Shown here piece by piece: positions 46,195 through 56,282 of a DNA stretch of 64,000 bases. The translations under genes were made by a program, and so were the position numbers. The notes under the pieces were generated by a model that was not told the origin of the DNA, did no database searches, and was given only the letters and a program-made list of their open reading frames with translations. Origin of the DNA: Pseudomonas alliivorans. GTDB lineage: Bacteria > Pseudomonadota > Gammaproteobacteria > Pseudomonadales > Pseudomonadaceae. The stretch covers positions 186,001 to 250,000 of the forward strand of contig NZ_JAFFZW010000001.1 in the NCBI RefSeq assembly GCF_017826695.1, given 5' to 3'. Each line of letters opens with the position of its first letter. The first letter of the stretch is position 1.

Positions 46195-46282
46195 CTTCGT
46201 GTGGGGCGCTTCCTTGTCGGAATGCGCGATAAATGGACCGCGAAGATAAGCCGTTGAAAGAGTGGGCAGGTGTTAACTAAAT

Positions 46283-46311
46283 ACTGCGCCGCACATTGCG
46301 TGCGGCGCAGT
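46283..46311 (-). terminator. Terminator after dapC
   Basis: ACTGCGCCGCAC (46283-46294) and GTGCGGCGCAGT (46300-46311) form a 12-base-pair stem with a 5-base loop. On the minus strand it is followed by ATTTAGTTAAC, a weak T-rich tail. Confidence 0.8.
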
Positions 46312-46318
46312 GGCGGAC

Positions 46319-47512
46319 TTATTTGCGCACAAAATCACGAATGCGTTCGGCAGCCTCGATGCATTCTGCCAGCGGCGCAACCAGCGCGAGGCGAACCCTG
46401 CCGGCGCCCGGATTGACGCCATCGACTTCGCGCGACAGGTACGAGCCGGGAACGACGGTCACATGCTGGTCGATGAACAGATCGCGGCAGAAGGCAGCGT
46501 CGTCGGTGCCGACATTCGGCCACAGATAGAAGCCGCCGTCCGGGCGCTGCACGTCCAGCACAGGCGATAGGATGTCCAGCACGGCATCGAACTTCTCACG
46601 GTACAGATCGCGGTTCGCACGAACGTGCTCTTCGTCGTTCCAGGCTGCAATGCTGGCCAGTTGAGTTTGAACCGGCATGGCGCAGCCGTGGTAGGTGCGG
46701 TACAGCAGGAACGCTTTGAGAATGTCCGCATCTCCTGCCACAAAGCCCGAGCGCAGGCCGGGCAGGTTGGAGCGCTTGGACAGGCTGTGGAAGACCACGC
46801 AGCGTTTGAAATCCTTGCGGCCCAGTTCCGCGCAGGCACTGAGCAGGCCCGGCGGTGGCGTCTGCTCGTCAAAGTACAGCTCGCTGTAGCACTCGTCGGC
46901 GGCGATCACAAAGTCGTGTTCGTCGGCCAGGGCGATCAGCTTCTTCAGGGTGTCTACCGGAATCAGTGCGCCGGTCGGGTTGCCCGGCGAGCACAGGAAC
47001 AGGATCTGGCAGCGTTTCCAGATGTCCGGCGTTACCGCATCGAAATCCGGGTTGAAGCCGTTTTCGCTCAGGCACGGCAGGTAGTAGGGCTGTGCACCTG
47101 CAAGAAAGGCTGCGCCCTCGTAGATCTGATAGAACGGGTTGGGGCTGATGACCAGTCCGTCATCGCTCCGGTTGACCACGGTCTGAGTGAAGGCAAACAG
47201 CGCCTCGCGGGTGCCGTTGACCGGCAGAACGTTGCGCGCCGGGTCCATCCAGCCTTCTGGCAGGTCGAACCTGCGTGTGCACCAGCCTGCAATCGCTTCG
47301 CGCAGTGCCGCGATGCCCAGTGTGGTCGGATAGACCGCCATCTGGTCCAGGTTGTCGGCCAGGGCCTTGGCGACAAAGTCGGGAGAGCGATGCTTGGGCT
47401 CACCAATGGACAGCGCAACTGGACGTTTTTCCGGGTTGGGCGTCACGCCGCCGAGCAGGGCACGGAGCTTCTCGAACGGATAGGGCTGAAGCAGTTGCAT
47501 GGCGTTGTTCAT
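46319..47512 (-). CDS. dapC: Succinyldiaminopimelate transaminase DapC
   Basis: A 397-residue fold-type I PLP aminotransferase that makes N-succinyl-L,L-diaminopimelate from its 2-keto form. The PLP lysine is in FHSLSKRSNLPGLRSGF near 240, the phosphate-binding NGTREALFAF is near 99, and LCSPGNPTGA is near 175 with DECYSELYFDE near 205. The conserved Arg is in AGRVRLAL near 374. dapC upstream of the metzincin and next to glnD is as in P. aeruginosa (PA3659 by glnD, as I recall). A 12-base-pair terminator lies directly after its stop. Confidence 0.93.
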   Translation of the reverse strand: MNNAMQLLQPYPFEKLRALLGGVTPNPEKRPVALSIGEPKHRSPDFVAKALADNLDQMAVYPTTLGIAALREAIAGWCTRRFDLPEGWMDPARNVLPVNGTREALFAFTQTVVNRSDDGLVISPNPFYQIYEGAAFLAGAQPYYLPCLSENGFNPDFDAVTPDIWKRCQILFLCSPGNPTGALIPVDTLKKLIALADEHDFVIAADECYSELYFDEQTPPPGLLSACAELGRKDFKRCVVFHSLSKRSNLPGLRSGFVAGDADILKAFLLYRTYHGCAMPVQTQLASIAAWNDEEHVRANRDLYREKFDAVLDILSPVLDVQRPDGGFYLWPNVGTDDAAFCRDLFIDQHVTVVPGSYLSREVDGVNPGAGRVRLALVAPLAECIEAAERIRDFVRK

Positions 47513-47544
47513 GAGGTAAAGGCTCTCAAGGACTGCGTCGAAGG

Positions 47545-50244
47545 TTAAATACTGAGTCGCATCTCGCCGCTTGGCTGCGCGTTGACACTCAGTTGCTTGA
47601 TGATCGCCTCCTGCAATCGGCTGCAGAGTTGCGGATCGGACAGTGGGTGATTATCGGCATCGGTGATAAAGAACACGTCCTCCACTCGCTCCCCCAGTGT
47701 CGCAATCTTGGCATTCTGCAGCGACAGGTCGAACTCCAGAAAAATCTTGCCGATGCGCGCCAGCAGGCCCGGGCGATCCGGTGCCAGCAGTTCGAGCACC
47801 GTGACCGGGCGCTGTGCATCGTTGTGAATCGTGACCTGCGGTGCAAAGGCGAAATGCTTGAGCTGCCTTGGTACACGCCGTTTGATGATGGTCGGGTAGT
47901 CGTCCGGGTTGCGCAGAGCTTCGGTCAGGCCCTCACGGATTTCCTGAATGCGTACCGGATTGTCGCCGATCGAACCGCCTTCGTTGTCCAGCACGATGTA
48001 GGTGTCGAGTGTGAACTTGCTGCTGGAGGTAATGATGCGTGCGTCATGAATGTTCAGGTTTAGCTGATCCATCGCTGCCACGGTCACGGCGAAGAAGTCA
48101 TGCTGGTCCGGCGCATAGATGAAGATCTGCGTGCCGCCCTCGAACTCCCGCTGCGTGGTTTCCTTGATTAGTACCAGCGGGCCGCCATCGGCAGGCTGTT
48201 GCAGGATGGCATCGCTGTGCCAGGCCACATCGCCGGCCGTGTGGCGCAGGAAGTAGTCATCGCCCAGAGCCGACCAGAGCTGTTCCACATCATCGGGGTC
48301 AGTGCCGTTGCGCACCAGAATGTCCAGTGCCGCGATCTGAGTGCGGCGGATTTGCTCTTCGCGATCAACCGGGTTTTCAAGGCCACGGCGCAACGCACGC
48401 TTGGTCTCGGTGTACAGCTGGCGCAGCAGGCTGGCGCGCCACGAGTTCCAGAGCGTGGGATTGGTCGCATTGATGTCGGCGACGGTCAGCACGTACAGGT
48501 AATCCAGGTGAACCTCATCGCCCACGAACTGGGCGAAATCGTGGATGACCTGCGGGTCGGACAGGTCCTTGCGCTGCGCGGTGGTCGACATCACCAGGTG
48601 ATGGCTCACCAGCCAGACGATCAGGCGGGTGTCCCAGCTCGGCAGGTGGTGACGCACGCCAAAGGCTTCGGCATCCACCGCACCCAGTTCGGAGTGATCA
48701 CCGCCACGGCCCTTGCCGATGTCATGATACAGCCCTGCCAGATAGATCAGTTCCGGCTTTGGCAGCCTGCCCATGATCTTGCTGGCCAGCGGAAATTTCT
48801 CCGACACCTCGGTGTACTGCAGTTTGCGCAGGTGCTTGATCAGGTTCAGTGTGTGCGCATCGACGGTATAGATGTGGAACAGGTCGTGCTGCATCTGACC
48901 AACGATGTGGCCGAATTCCGGCAGGTACAGACCGAGAATGCCGTATCGGTTCATCCGGCGCAGGTTGCGGTGGATACCGATTTCGCACTTGAACAGCTCG
49001 ATGAACAGGCTGGTGTTGCGAATATCGTTACGGAAATCGTCGTTGATCAGGTGTCGATGTTCGCGCAGCAGGCGAATGGTGTCGGCACGCACGCCTTTGA
49101 TTTCCGGATGCTGGGCCATCAGCACGAAAATTTCGATCATGGCGAACGGGGTGCGCTTGAACACGTTCGGGTGTGTCGCTTCTATATAGCCGTCATGCAG
49201 CTGGAAGCGGGAATTGAGTGGCTGCGGCGTACCGCTGTCGTCGTCCGACAGAATGACTTCTTCGAAGTGCTGAATGATCAGATCGCTCAGCTCGGCGATG
49301 CTCATGACCACACGGTAGTACTTCTGCATGAAGCGTTCGATGGCAAGCTTGGCATCGCTGTCTTCATAACCCAGAAGACTGGCAATACTGCGCTGATAGT
49401 CGAACAGCAGACGGTCTTCGGAACGTCCGGCCAGCATATGCAGCGCATAGCGGACCTTCCACAGGAATTCCTGAGAAGACGCCAGCAGGTTGTTCTCGCT
49501 TTCCAGCAGGAAGCCTTCACCGGCCAGGGCATGCAGGTTCAGGGTGCCGTATTGGCGCCGCGCCACCCAGAGGATGGTCTGGATATCGCGCAGGCCTCCG
49601 GGCGAGCCTTTCACATTCGGCTCCAGGTTGTACTCGGTATCGTTGTACTTGTGATGACGGCTCTTCTGTTCTGCCCGTTTGGCCAGGAAGAAGTCCTTGC
49701 TGGGCCACATGTGACGCGGGCTGGTGACTTCCAGCATGCGCTGACGCAGGCGCTCGGGACCAGCGATGGTCCGGCTTTCCATGAGGTTGGTGATGACGGT
49801 CAGGTCGGCCAGGCCTTCCTGTGCGCATTCGTCAACCGACCGAACGCTTTGTCCGACTTCCAGGCCTATGTCCCACAGCAGGGTCAGAAACCGCTCTATG
49901 GGCTCGCGAAAGATTTCGTGGTCTGCACTGTCCAGCAGGATCAGCAGGTCGATGTCGGAATAGGGGTGCAGTTCGCCCCGCCCATAGCCACCGACCGCCA
50001 GAAGCGCGATGTCGGCGTCCTCGCTCCAGTCGAACTGATCCCATGCCTGACACAGGATGTTATCCACGAACCAGGCGCGATCCTCGATCAGGCGACGAAT
50101 GTCCCGTCCCGACCGGAAGCGTGCGTCCAGCACATCGCGCGCGTTGCGGATGGCTTTCTTGAAGGCAGCGATAGGGCTGGCCTTCAGTGCCAGTTCGGCC
50201 TGGAACTGGCCGCGGTCGAACAAATCAGGATCTACCTGCGGCAT
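47545..50244 (-). CDS. glnD: Bifunctional uridylyltransferase / uridylyl-removing enzyme
   Basis: An 899-residue nitrogen sensor that uridylylates and deuridylylates the PII proteins GlnB/GlnK according to glutamine. The nucleotidyltransferase motif [19 protein letters not shown] is near 87-105. The HD domain, [19 protein letters not shown] near 490-510, performs the removing reaction. Two ACT domains near the C-terminus ([20 protein letters not shown] and [20 protein letters not shown]) sense glutamine. It is between dapC and map, all on the minus strand. The length and motifs are complete. Confidence 0.96.
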   Translation of the reverse strand: MPQVDPDLFDRGQFQAELALKASPIAAFKKAIRNARDVLDARFRSGRDIRRLIEDRAWFVDNILCQAWDQFDWSEDADIALLAVGGYGRGELHPYSDIDLLILLDSADHEIFREPIERFLTLLWDIGLEVGQSVRSVDECAQEGLADLTVITNLMESRTIAGPERLRQRMLEVTSPRHMWPSKDFFLAKRAEQKSRHHKYNDTEYNLEPNVKGSPGGLRDIQTILWVARRQYGTLNLHALAGEGFLLESENNLLASSQEFLWKVRYALHMLAGRSEDRLLFDYQRSIASLLGYEDSDAKLAIERFMQKYYRVVMSIAELSDLIIQHFEEVILSDDDSGTPQPLNSRFQLHDGYIEATHPNVFKRTPFAMIEIFVLMAQHPEIKGVRADTIRLLREHRHLINDDFRNDIRNTSLFIELFKCEIGIHRNLRRMNRYGILGLYLPEFGHIVGQMQHDLFHIYTVDAHTLNLIKHLRKLQYTEVSEKFPLASKIMGRLPKPELIYLAGLYHDIGKGRGGDHSELGAVDAEAFGVRHHLPSWDTRLIVWLVSHHLVMSTTAQRKDLSDPQVIHDFAQFVGDEVHLDYLYVLTVADINATNPTLWNSWRASLLRQLYTETKRALRRGLENPVDREEQIRRTQIAALDILVRNGTDPDDVEQLWSALGDDYFLRHTAGDVAWHSDAILQQPADGGPLVLIKETTQREFEGGTQIFIYAPDQHDFFAVTVAAMDQLNLNIHDARIITSSSKFTLDTYIVLDNEGGSIGDNPVRIQEIREGLTEALRNPDDYPTIIKRRVPRQLKHFAFAPQVTIHNDAQRPVTVLELLAPDRPGLLARIGKIFLEFDLSLQNAKIATLGERVEDVFFITDADNHPLSDPQLCSRLQEAIIKQLSVNAQPSGEMRLSI

Positions 50245-50291
50245 TGAGCGGTTTTCCTCGTGTCGGACGGTTGGAAGGCGCTATCGATCAT

Positions 50292-51074
50292 TCATGGCGA
50301 TTTGTGCGCGATGGTGTCGTCGCTGCGCAGGGTGAAAATCTCGTATCCATCGGCAGTCACCAGAATCGTGTGCTCCCACTGGGCAGAGAGCTTGCGGTCC
50401 TTGGTGATTGCCGTCCAGCCGTCGCCGAGAATTTTTGTGTCGGCCTTGCCCTGATTGATCATCGGCTCGATGGTGAAGGTCATGCCTTCGAGCAGTTCGA
50501 TGCCGGTGCCCGCCTCGCCGAAGTGCATGACCTGCGGCTCTTCATGAAACACTTTGCCGATACCGTGACCGCAGAACTCGCGAACCACCGAAAAACCGTT
50601 CTTTTCCGCGTGTTTCTGAATGACTGCGCCAATGTCGCCCAGTCTGGTGCCCGGGCGAACAATCTCGATGGCCTTGTACAGGCACTCCTGGGTGACCTGC
50701 GACAGGCGTTCGGCCCATACCGGTACGGTGCCCACGTGAAACATTCTGCTGGTGTCACCGTGGTAGCCGTCCTTGATGACCGTGACGTCGATGTTCAGTG
50801 TGTCGCCGTTCTTGAGCTGCTTTTCGCCTGGAATGCCGTGGCAGACGACCTGATTGATGGAGGTGCAGATCGACTTGGGAAAGCCTTTGTAGTTGAGTGG
50901 CGCGGGGATGGCCTGCTGCTCGTTGACAATGTAGTCATGGCAGATGCGGTCCAGCTCTTCAGTGGTCACACCGGGCTTGACGTGAGGGGCGATCATTTCC
51001 AGGACTTCGGCTGCCAGACGGCCCGCAATGCGCATCTTTTCGATGTCTTCCGGGGTTTTCAGGGTGATAGTCAT
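50292..51074 (-). CDS. map: Methionine aminopeptidase, type I
   Basis: A 260-residue enzyme that removes the initiator Met from nascent proteins. Metal ligands are in LNIDVTVIKDGYHGDTSRMF (two Asp near 97 and 108), CGHGIGKVFHEEP (His near 171), TFTIEPMINQG (Glu near 204) and HTILVTADGYEIFT (near 240). The substrate His is in VCHGIPG. The ATG at 51074 starts the fold (MTITLKTPEDIEKMRIAGRL). It lies divergent from rpsB with a 312-base gap that holds the rpsB promoter and leader, as in most gammaproteobacteria. Confidence 0.96.
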   Translation of the reverse strand: MTITLKTPEDIEKMRIAGRLAAEVLEMIAPHVKPGVTTEELDRICHDYIVNEQQAIPAPLNYKGFPKSICTSINQVVCHGIPGEKQLKNGDTLNIDVTVIKDGYHGDTSRMFHVGTVPVWAERLSQVTQECLYKAIEIVRPGTRLGDIGAVIQKHAEKNGFSVVREFCGHGIGKVFHEEPQVMHFGEAGTGIELLEGMTFTIEPMINQGKADTKILGDGWTAITKDRKLSAQWEHTILVTADGYEIFTLRSDDTIAHKSP

Positions 51075-51241
51075 ACAGGGTCTCTCGGCATGTCGTGTGC
51101 GCGTTCTGTGCGCAAAGGCGCGATTCTACCAGACCGCCGCGCAGCGAGTGATCATCGCTTCCTTTATATGCACGCGAGACAGCGGCAAAGCCTTGGCGAA
51201 ACAAGCACTTGATTGGAGTTCCGTTCTCTTTCCTTTTGTGA

Positions 51242-51386
51242 TATAAAATGCGCCGCTTTCCAAGGTCCGTCCTGAAAGCTTAAACCCACACACGTGTCGA
51301 CACGATGACCTGGGTGCCTTTGGCTCATGCCACTGGTTGGTCATTGGGATACGTGGAGGCCTAACCCGACTTATCAAGGAACTATC
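51242..51386 (+). promoter_or_regulatory. rpsB promoter and structured mRNA leader (candidate)
   Basis: TATAAA at 51242-51247 is a -10 candidate without a good -35. The 130-base leader before the ATG has possible hairpins (GGCTCATGCC near 51320-51329). In gammaproteobacteria S2 represses its own synthesis through a conserved rpsB leader; this region is in the right place. I can only infer that it does so here. Confidence 0.4.
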
Positions 51387-52130
51387 ATGTCCCAAGTCAC
51401 CATGCGCGATATGCTGAAGTGCGGCGTCCACTTCGGTCACCAAACCCGTTACTGGAACCCGAAAATGGGTAAATACATTTTCGGCGCGCGTAACAAGATT
51501 CACATCATCAACCTTGAAAAAACCCTGCCGATGTTCAACGAAGCTCTGACTTTCGTTGAGCGCCTGGCTTCGGGCAAAAACAAGATTCTGTTCGTCGGCA
51601 CCAAGCGTTCCGCTGGCAAGATCGTTGCCGAAGAAGCAGCACGTTGCGGTTCGCCGTACGTCGACCATCGCTGGTTGGGCGGCATGCTGACCAACTTCAA
51701 GACCATTCGTCAGTCGATCAAGCGTCTGCGTGAGCTGGAAGTACAGGCAGAAGACGGTACTTTCGCCAAGCTGACCAAGAAAGAAGCCCTGATGCGCACC
51801 CGTGATCTGGAAAAACTGGATCGCAGCCTGGGTGGTATCAAGGACATGGGCGGTCTGCCAGACGCTCTGTTCGTTATCGACGTTGATCACGAGCGCATCG
51901 CGATCACCGAAGCCAACAAGCTGGGCATCCCGGTCATCGGCGTTGTCGATACCAACAGCAGCCCGGAAGGCGTTGACTACATCATCCCGGGCAACGATGA
52001 CGCAATCCGCGCCATTCAGCTGTACATGGGTTCGATGGCTGACGCTGTAATCCGTGGTCGTAACAATGTTGCTGGCGGCACCGACGTATTCGTCGAAGAA
52101 GCTCCAGCTGCAGCAGCTGTAGAAGGCTGA
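51387..52130 (+). CDS. rpsB: 30S ribosomal protein S2
   Basis: A 247-residue protein of the small ribosomal subunit that also anchors S1. The ATG at 51387 ([20 protein letters not shown]) has AAGGA at 51376-51380. Family motifs: [16 protein letters not shown] near 12-27, [19 protein letters not shown] near 58, [15 protein letters not shown] near 94 and [20 protein letters not shown] near 180. The Ala-rich tail AAAAVEG is usual. A clear terminator follows, and tsf begins 190 bases later; rpsB-tsf is the classical operon. Confidence 0.98.
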   Translation: MSQVTMRDMLKCGVHFGHQTRYWNPKMGKYIFGARNKIHIINLEKTLPMFNEALTFVERLASGKNKILFVGTKRSAGKIVAEEAARCGSPYVDHRWLGGMLTNFKTIRQSIKRLRELEVQAEDGTFAKLTKKEALMRTRDLEKLDRSLGGIKDMGGLPDALFVIDVDHERIAITEANKLGIPVIGVVDTNSSPEGVDYIIPGNDDAIRAIQLYMGSMADAVIRGRNNVAGGTDVFVEEAPAAAAVEG

Positions 52131-52161
52131 GTAAAAACGCCTGGCGTTTACTCAGTACGCG

Positions 52162-52185
52162 AAAAGGGGGCTTAGCCCCCTTTTT
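52162..52185 (+). terminator. Terminator between rpsB and tsf
   Basis: AAAAGGGGGC (52162-52171), a TTA loop and GCCCCCTTTTT (52175-52185). It likely works as an attenuator that lowers tsf relative to rpsB. Confidence 0.9.
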
Positions 52186-52320
52186 GCCACCTAGGAAATG
52201 ATTTGTTGGTGGGCGAGCATGGATTTAGTGTCATGCGCCGCTGCCACCCTGAATTTTCAAGAATTGCACGCCCGTTCAGTCGGGTGGAATGGTTGAAGAC
52301 CTATCCAAGAGGATTTTGAA

Positions 52321-53190
52321 ATGGCAGAGATTACTGCAGCGTTGGTCAAAGAACTGCGCGAGCGTACCGGCGAAGGCATGATGGATTGCAAAAAGGCCTT
52401 GACCAAGGCTGGCGGCGACATCGAAAAGGCAATCGACGACATGCGTGCTTCCGGCGCGATCAAGGCCGCCAAGAAAGCAGGCAACGTTGCTGCTGAAGGC
52501 GCCATTGCTGTCAAGGTTGCTGAAGACAACAAGTCCGCTGTCATCATCGAAGTGAACTCGCAGACCGACTTCCTCGCTCTGCAGGACGACTTCAAGAACT
52601 TCGTCACCAGCAGCATCGAAAAAGCTTTCGCTGACAAACTGACCGACGCAGCTCCGCTGATCGAAGCTCAGGAAGTCGAGCGTACCGCTCTGGTTGCAAA
52701 GGTTGGTGAGAACGTCAACATCCGCCGTCTGGCTCGTATCGAAGGCGACGTGGTCAATGCTTACCTGCACGGTAACAAGATCGGTGTTGTGGTTGTCCTG
52801 AAAGGCGGCGACGCTGAACTGGCCAAAGACATCGCGATGCACGTTGCTGCCAGCAACCCTGAGTTCCTGCTGCCTTCCGACGTTTCGCCAGAAGCGATCG
52901 AGCGCGAGAAGAACGTCTTCCTGCAACTGAACGAAGACAAGCTGAAAGGCAAGCCTGCCGACATCGCCGAGAAGATGGTAAGCGGCCGTATCAGCAAGTT
53001 CCTGGCCGAAGCCAGCCTGGTTGAGCAAGCGTTCGTCAAGAACCCGGAAATCAAGGTCGGCGAACTGGCCAAGAAAGCCGGTGCTGAAATCGTTTCGTTC
53101 ACCTACTACAAAGTAGGCGAAGGCATCGAGAAGCCAGTCGACAACTTTGCTGAAGAAGTAGCTGCCCAGGTAGCTGCAAGCAAGAAGTAA
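52321..53190 (+). CDS. tsf: Elongation factor Ts
   Basis: A 289-residue nucleotide-exchange factor for EF-Tu. The N-terminal EF-Tu-binding domain is MAEITAALVKELRERTGEGM with MDCKKAL. The conserved EVNSQTDFLALQDDF region is near 78-92, including the TDF tripeptide that contacts EF-Tu. The coiled-coil region (about 180-225) reads EKNVFLQLNEDKLKGKPADI. The C-terminal end is KPVDNFAEEVAAQVAASKK. It follows rpsB after a terminator hairpin. Confidence 0.98.
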   Translation: MAEITAALVKELRERTGEGMMDCKKALTKAGGDIEKAIDDMRASGAIKAAKKAGNVAAEGAIAVKVAEDNKSAVIIEVNSQTDFLALQDDFKNFVTSSIEKAFADKLTDAAPLIEAQEVERTALVAKVGENVNIRRLARIEGDVVNAYLHGNKIGVVVVLKGGDAELAKDIAMHVAASNPEFLLPSDVSPEAIEREKNVFLQLNEDKLKGKPADIAEKMVSGRISKFLAEASLVEQAFVKNPEIKVGELAKKAGAEIVSFTYYKVGEGIEKPVDNFAEEVAAQVAASKK

Positions 53191-53213
53191 GACGGTTTTC
53201 CATACGTCGCCCC

Positions 53214-53247
53214 AAAGAGGCTGCCCGCTCACGCGTGCGGCCTCTTT
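53214..53247 (+). terminator. Terminator-like hairpin after tsf
   Basis: AAAGAGGC (53214-53221) pairs with GCCTCTTT (53240-53247), with an inner CGC/GCG pairing. The 207-base gap to pyrH also has a 7-base-pair GACGCTC-ACG-GAGCGTC hairpin at 53307-53323. Confidence 0.7.
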
Positions 53248-53397
53248 GTCGAAAGAGAAAAGGAATAATTTCCTTTGAGAATCGGCTCACAAGGCTGCAT
53301 TCTCCGGACGCTCACGGAGCGTCAAGCTAGAGTAAGCGCAGGCTCCATATAGCCCGCACAGATTTTTTTTCAGAAAACGCCGCAGGAGAGATTCGCA

Positions 53398-54141
53398 ATG
53401 GCTCAGCAGGGCAGTGGTTATCAGGCTCGCTATAAACGCATTCTACTCAAGCTCAGCGGCGAGGCCCTGATGGGCTCGGAAGAGTTCGGCATCGACCCCA
53501 AGGTGCTGGACCGCATGGCGCTGGAGGTCGGCCAGCTGGTCGGCATTGGTGTTCAGGTCGGGCTGGTCATTGGCGGGGGTAACCTGTTCCGTGGTGCCGC
53601 ACTGAGTGCGGCAGGCATGGACCGGGTCACCGGTGATCACATGGGCATGCTGGCCACTGTGATGAATGCGCTGGCCATGCGCGACGCGCTGGAGCGGGCT
53701 AACATTACCGCTATCGTGATGTCCGCGATCTCGATGGTAGGTGTGACGGATCATTACGATCGCCGCAAGGCCATGCGTCACCTGAGCTCCAAGGAAGTGG
53801 TGATCTTCGCTGCCGGTACGGGTAATCCGTTCTTCACGACAGATTCGGCTGCTTGTCTGCGTGCTATCGAAATCGACGCTGACGTGGTGCTCAAGGCGAC
53901 CAAGGTCGATGGGGTTTATACCGCAGATCCGTTCAAAGACCCCAATGCCGAGAAGTTCGATCATCTCTCTTATGATGAAGTGCTGGATCGCAAGCTGGGC
54001 GTCATGGATCTCACCGCAATCTGCCTGTGCCGCGACCACAAGATGCCGTTGCGTGTCTTCAACATGAACAAACCCGGCGCCCTCCTGAATATTGTCCACG
54101 GTGGCGCCGAAGGAACCCTGATCGAGGAAGTTCAACAATGA
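53398..54141 (+). CDS. pyrH: UMP kinase
   Basis: A 247-residue hexameric UMP kinase of the amino-acid-kinase fold, making UDP for RNA and cell-wall sugar nucleotides. The ATG at 53398 is preceded by CAGGAGAG. The motifs are [16 protein letters not shown] near 13-28, [11 protein letters not shown] near 54, [17 protein letters not shown] near 81 and [20 protein letters not shown] near 165. The stop overlaps the frr start by four bases, so translation is coupled. Allosteric control by GTP and UTP is known for the family. Confidence 0.97.
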   Translation: MAQQGSGYQARYKRILLKLSGEALMGSEEFGIDPKVLDRMALEVGQLVGIGVQVGLVIGGGNLFRGAALSAAGMDRVTGDHMGMLATVMNALAMRDALERANITAIVMSAISMVGVTDHYDRRKAMRHLSSKEVVIFAAGTGNPFFTTDSAACLRAIEIDADVVLKATKVDGVYTADPFKDPNAEKFDHLSYDEVLDRKLGVMDLTAICLCRDHKMPLRVFNMNKPGALLNIVHGGAEGTLIEEVQQ

Positions 54142-54695
54142 TCAACGAAATCAAGAAAGATGCTCAGGCGCGCATGCAGAAATCGCTCGAATCCCTGAGC
54201 CATGCGTTCGGCCAGATTCGTACCGGCAAGGCCCACCCAAGTATTCTGGGTAGTGTGATGGTGCCTTACTACGGTGCTGACACTCCGTTGAGCGGTGTCG
54301 CCAACGTCACGGTGAAAGACTCTCGTACCCTGCAGGTCGTGGCGTTCGAGCGCAACATGCTGGCCGCCGTCGACAAGGCGATCCAGAGCGCGGGTCTGAA
54401 CCTCAATCCGACCAACCTCGGTGAGATGCTGCTGATTTCCATGCCGGCCCTGACCGAGGAGACCCGCAAGGGCTTCACCAAACAGGCGCGCAGTGCTGCT
54501 GAAGATGCTCGCGTTGCCGTACGTAACATTCGCCGCGATGCGTTGGGTGACCTGAAAAAACTGGTCAAGGATAAGGAAATCAGCGAAGACGAAGAGCGTC
54601 GTGCCGCTGCCGATATCCAGAAGCTGACTGACAAGGCTGAAGCGGATATCGATGCCGCGACCAAGGCAAAAGAAGCAGATCTGATGGCTGTATAA
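54138..54695 (+). CDS. frr: Ribosome recycling factor
   Basis: A 185-residue tRNA-shaped protein that, with EF-G, splits the post-termination ribosome. The ATG at 54138 overlaps the pyrH stop. Domain I is three long helices and domain II is about 31-104. Family motifs are [38 protein letters not shown] and [20 protein letters not shown]. The length is standard. uppS follows 16 bases later. Confidence 0.98.
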   Translation: MINEIKKDAQARMQKSLESLSHAFGQIRTGKAHPSILGSVMVPYYGADTPLSGVANVTVKDSRTLQVVAFERNMLAAVDKAIQSAGLNLNPTNLGEMLLISMPALTEETRKGFTKQARSAAEDARVAVRNIRRDALGDLKKLVKDKEISEDEERRAAADIQKLTDKAEADIDAATKAKEADLMAV

Positions 54696-54711
54696 GGTTT
54701 CGGACGCTTTC

Positions 54712-55467
54712 ATGGAAAAGATAAAACCGGCTGCATCGCCCTCGGTGCCGCGCCACGTTGCGATCATCATGGATGGCAACAATCGCTGGGCAAGGAAACG
54801 CTTGTTGCCAGGTGTCGCCGGTCACAAGGCGGGCGTTGACGCCGTGCGTGCTGTTATCGAGGTTTGCGCGGAAGCCAAGGTCGAAGTGCTGACACTGTTC
54901 GCGTTCTCCAGTGAAAACTGGCAGCGCCCGGCCGATGAGGTCGGTGCCCTGATGGAACTGTTCTTCACAGCGCTGCGCCGTGAGACCAAGCGCCTGAACG
55001 AAAACGACATCAGCCTGCGAATCATCGGCGATCGCTCACGCTTTCATCCCGAACTTCAGGCCGCGATGCGTGAGGCCGAGCAGCGCACGGCCGGTAATAA
55101 CCGCTTTGTTCTTCAGATCGCTGCCAACTATGGTGGTCAGTGGGATATCGCCCAGGCCGCCCAGCGCCTGGCGCGTGAAGTTCAGGCCGGTCATCTGCAG
55201 CCGGAAGACATCACGCCGGAATTGTTGCAGACCTGCCTGGCGACGGGCGATCTGCCACTGCCGGATCTGTGCATTCGCACGGGCGGCGAGCACCGTATCA
55301 GCAACTTTCTGCTTTGGCAGCTGGCGTATGCCGAGCTGTACTTCTCCGACCTGTTCTGGCCGGACTTCAAACACGATGCCATGCGCGCTGCGCTGGCTGA
55401 TTTCGCTTCCCGCCAACGTCGCTTCGGTAAAACGAGCGAGCAGGTAGAAGCTGGAGCCCGGGCTTAA
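54712..55467 (+). CDS. uppS: Undecaprenyl diphosphate synthase
   Basis: A 251-residue cis-prenyltransferase making the C55 lipid carrier of peptidoglycan and O-antigen synthesis. Motifs: VAIIMDGNNRWARKR near 20-34 (catalytic Asp), LTLFAFSSENWQRP near 61, and the C-terminal PDLCIRTGGEHRISNFLLWQ near 185-205 and AYAELYFSDLFWPDF near 206-220. It starts at the ATG at 54712, with a weak ribosome site. Its stop overlaps the cdsA start by one base. uppS-cdsA-dxr is a conserved operon. Confidence 0.97.
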   Translation: MEKIKPAASPSVPRHVAIIMDGNNRWARKRLLPGVAGHKAGVDAVRAVIEVCAEAKVEVLTLFAFSSENWQRPADEVGALMELFFTALRRETKRLNENDISLRIIGDRSRFHPELQAAMREAEQRTAGNNRFVLQIAANYGGQWDIAQAAQRLAREVQAGHLQPEDITPELLQTCLATGDLPLPDLCIRTGGEHRISNFLLWQLAYAELYFSDLFWPDFKHDAMRAALADFASRQRRFGKTSEQVEAGARA

Positions 55468-56282
55468 TGCTGAAACAACGGATCATCACGGCACTCATTC
55501 TGTTGCCGATCGCCCTTTGCGGCTTCTTTCTGCTGACCGGTGCGTATTTCGCGCTGTTCATCGGTTTCGTGGTTGTGCTGGGCGCATGGGAGTGGGCTCG
55601 ACTTGCAGGCTTTGCCGCGCAGTCGATGCGCATCGGCTACGCCGCTGTGGTGGCTGTGCTGCTCTTCCTCATGTACCTGCTGCCCGGGCTTGAGCCCTGG
55701 GTTCTGGTGGCAGCCGTCATCTGGTGGGCGGTAGCCACCTTTCTGGTACTGACTTACCCAGACTCCAGTGAGCATTGGGCCAGTGCCGCCTGCAAGCTGG
55801 TGATCGGTCTTCTCATCCTGCTGCCTGCCTGGCAAGGGCTGGTGCTGATCAAGCAGTGGCCACTGGGCAACTGGTTGATCCTTGCGGTAATGGTTCTGGT
55901 ATGGGCGGCCGATATTGGCGCCTATTTCTCGGGCAAGGCATTCGGCAAGCGCAAGCTGGCACCCAAGGTGAGCCCGGGTAAAAGCTGGGAGGGCGTTTAC
56001 GGTGGTCTGGCGGTCAGTCTGGGTATCACGGCAGCAGTGGGTATTTCCCGCGACTGGACTGCCGCCCAGTTCGTTGGCGGTCTGCTGGGCGCTGCTGTCG
56101 TGGTGTTCATTTCGGTGATCGGTGACCTGACCGAGAGCATGTTCAAGCGTCAGTCGGGCGTCAAGGACAGCAGCAACCTGCTTCCAGGTCACGGCGGCGT
56201 GCTGGACCGTATCGACAGTCTGACCGCGGCCATCCCAGTGTTTGCAGTGCTGCTCTGGGCTGCCGACTGGGGTGTCATGTGA
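55467..56282 (+). CDS. cdsA: Phosphatidate cytidylyltransferase
   Basis: A 271-residue inner-membrane enzyme that makes CDP-diacylglycerol for phospholipids. It has about eight membrane segments ([20 protein letters not shown] at the start). The CdsA signature near 192-230 includes [20 protein letters not shown] then [20 protein letters not shown], with the magnesium-binding Asp residues. The ATG at 55467 overlaps the uppS TAA by one base, and dxr begins at GTG 56279 before its stop. The length fits the family. Confidence 0.96.
   Translation: MLKQRIITALILLPIALCGFFLLTGAYFALFIGFVVVLGAWEWARLAGFAAQSMRIGYAAVVAVLLFLMYLLPGLEPWVLVAAVIWWAVATFLVLTYPDSSEHWASAACKLVIGLLILLPAWQGLVLIKQWPLGNWLILAVMVLVWAADIGAYFSGKAFGKRKLAPKVSPGKSWEGVYGGLAVSLGITAAVGISRDWTAAQFVGGLLGAAVVVFISVIGDLTESMFKRQSGVKDSSNLLPGHGGVLDRIDSLTAAIPVFAVLLWAADWGVM

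Noticed and set aside
46195..46320. HrpL-type promoter upstream of the metzincin gene
   Set aside because: I read the minus strand of this gap for GGAACC followed by CCAC at the right spacing and found none, so type III control is not supported.
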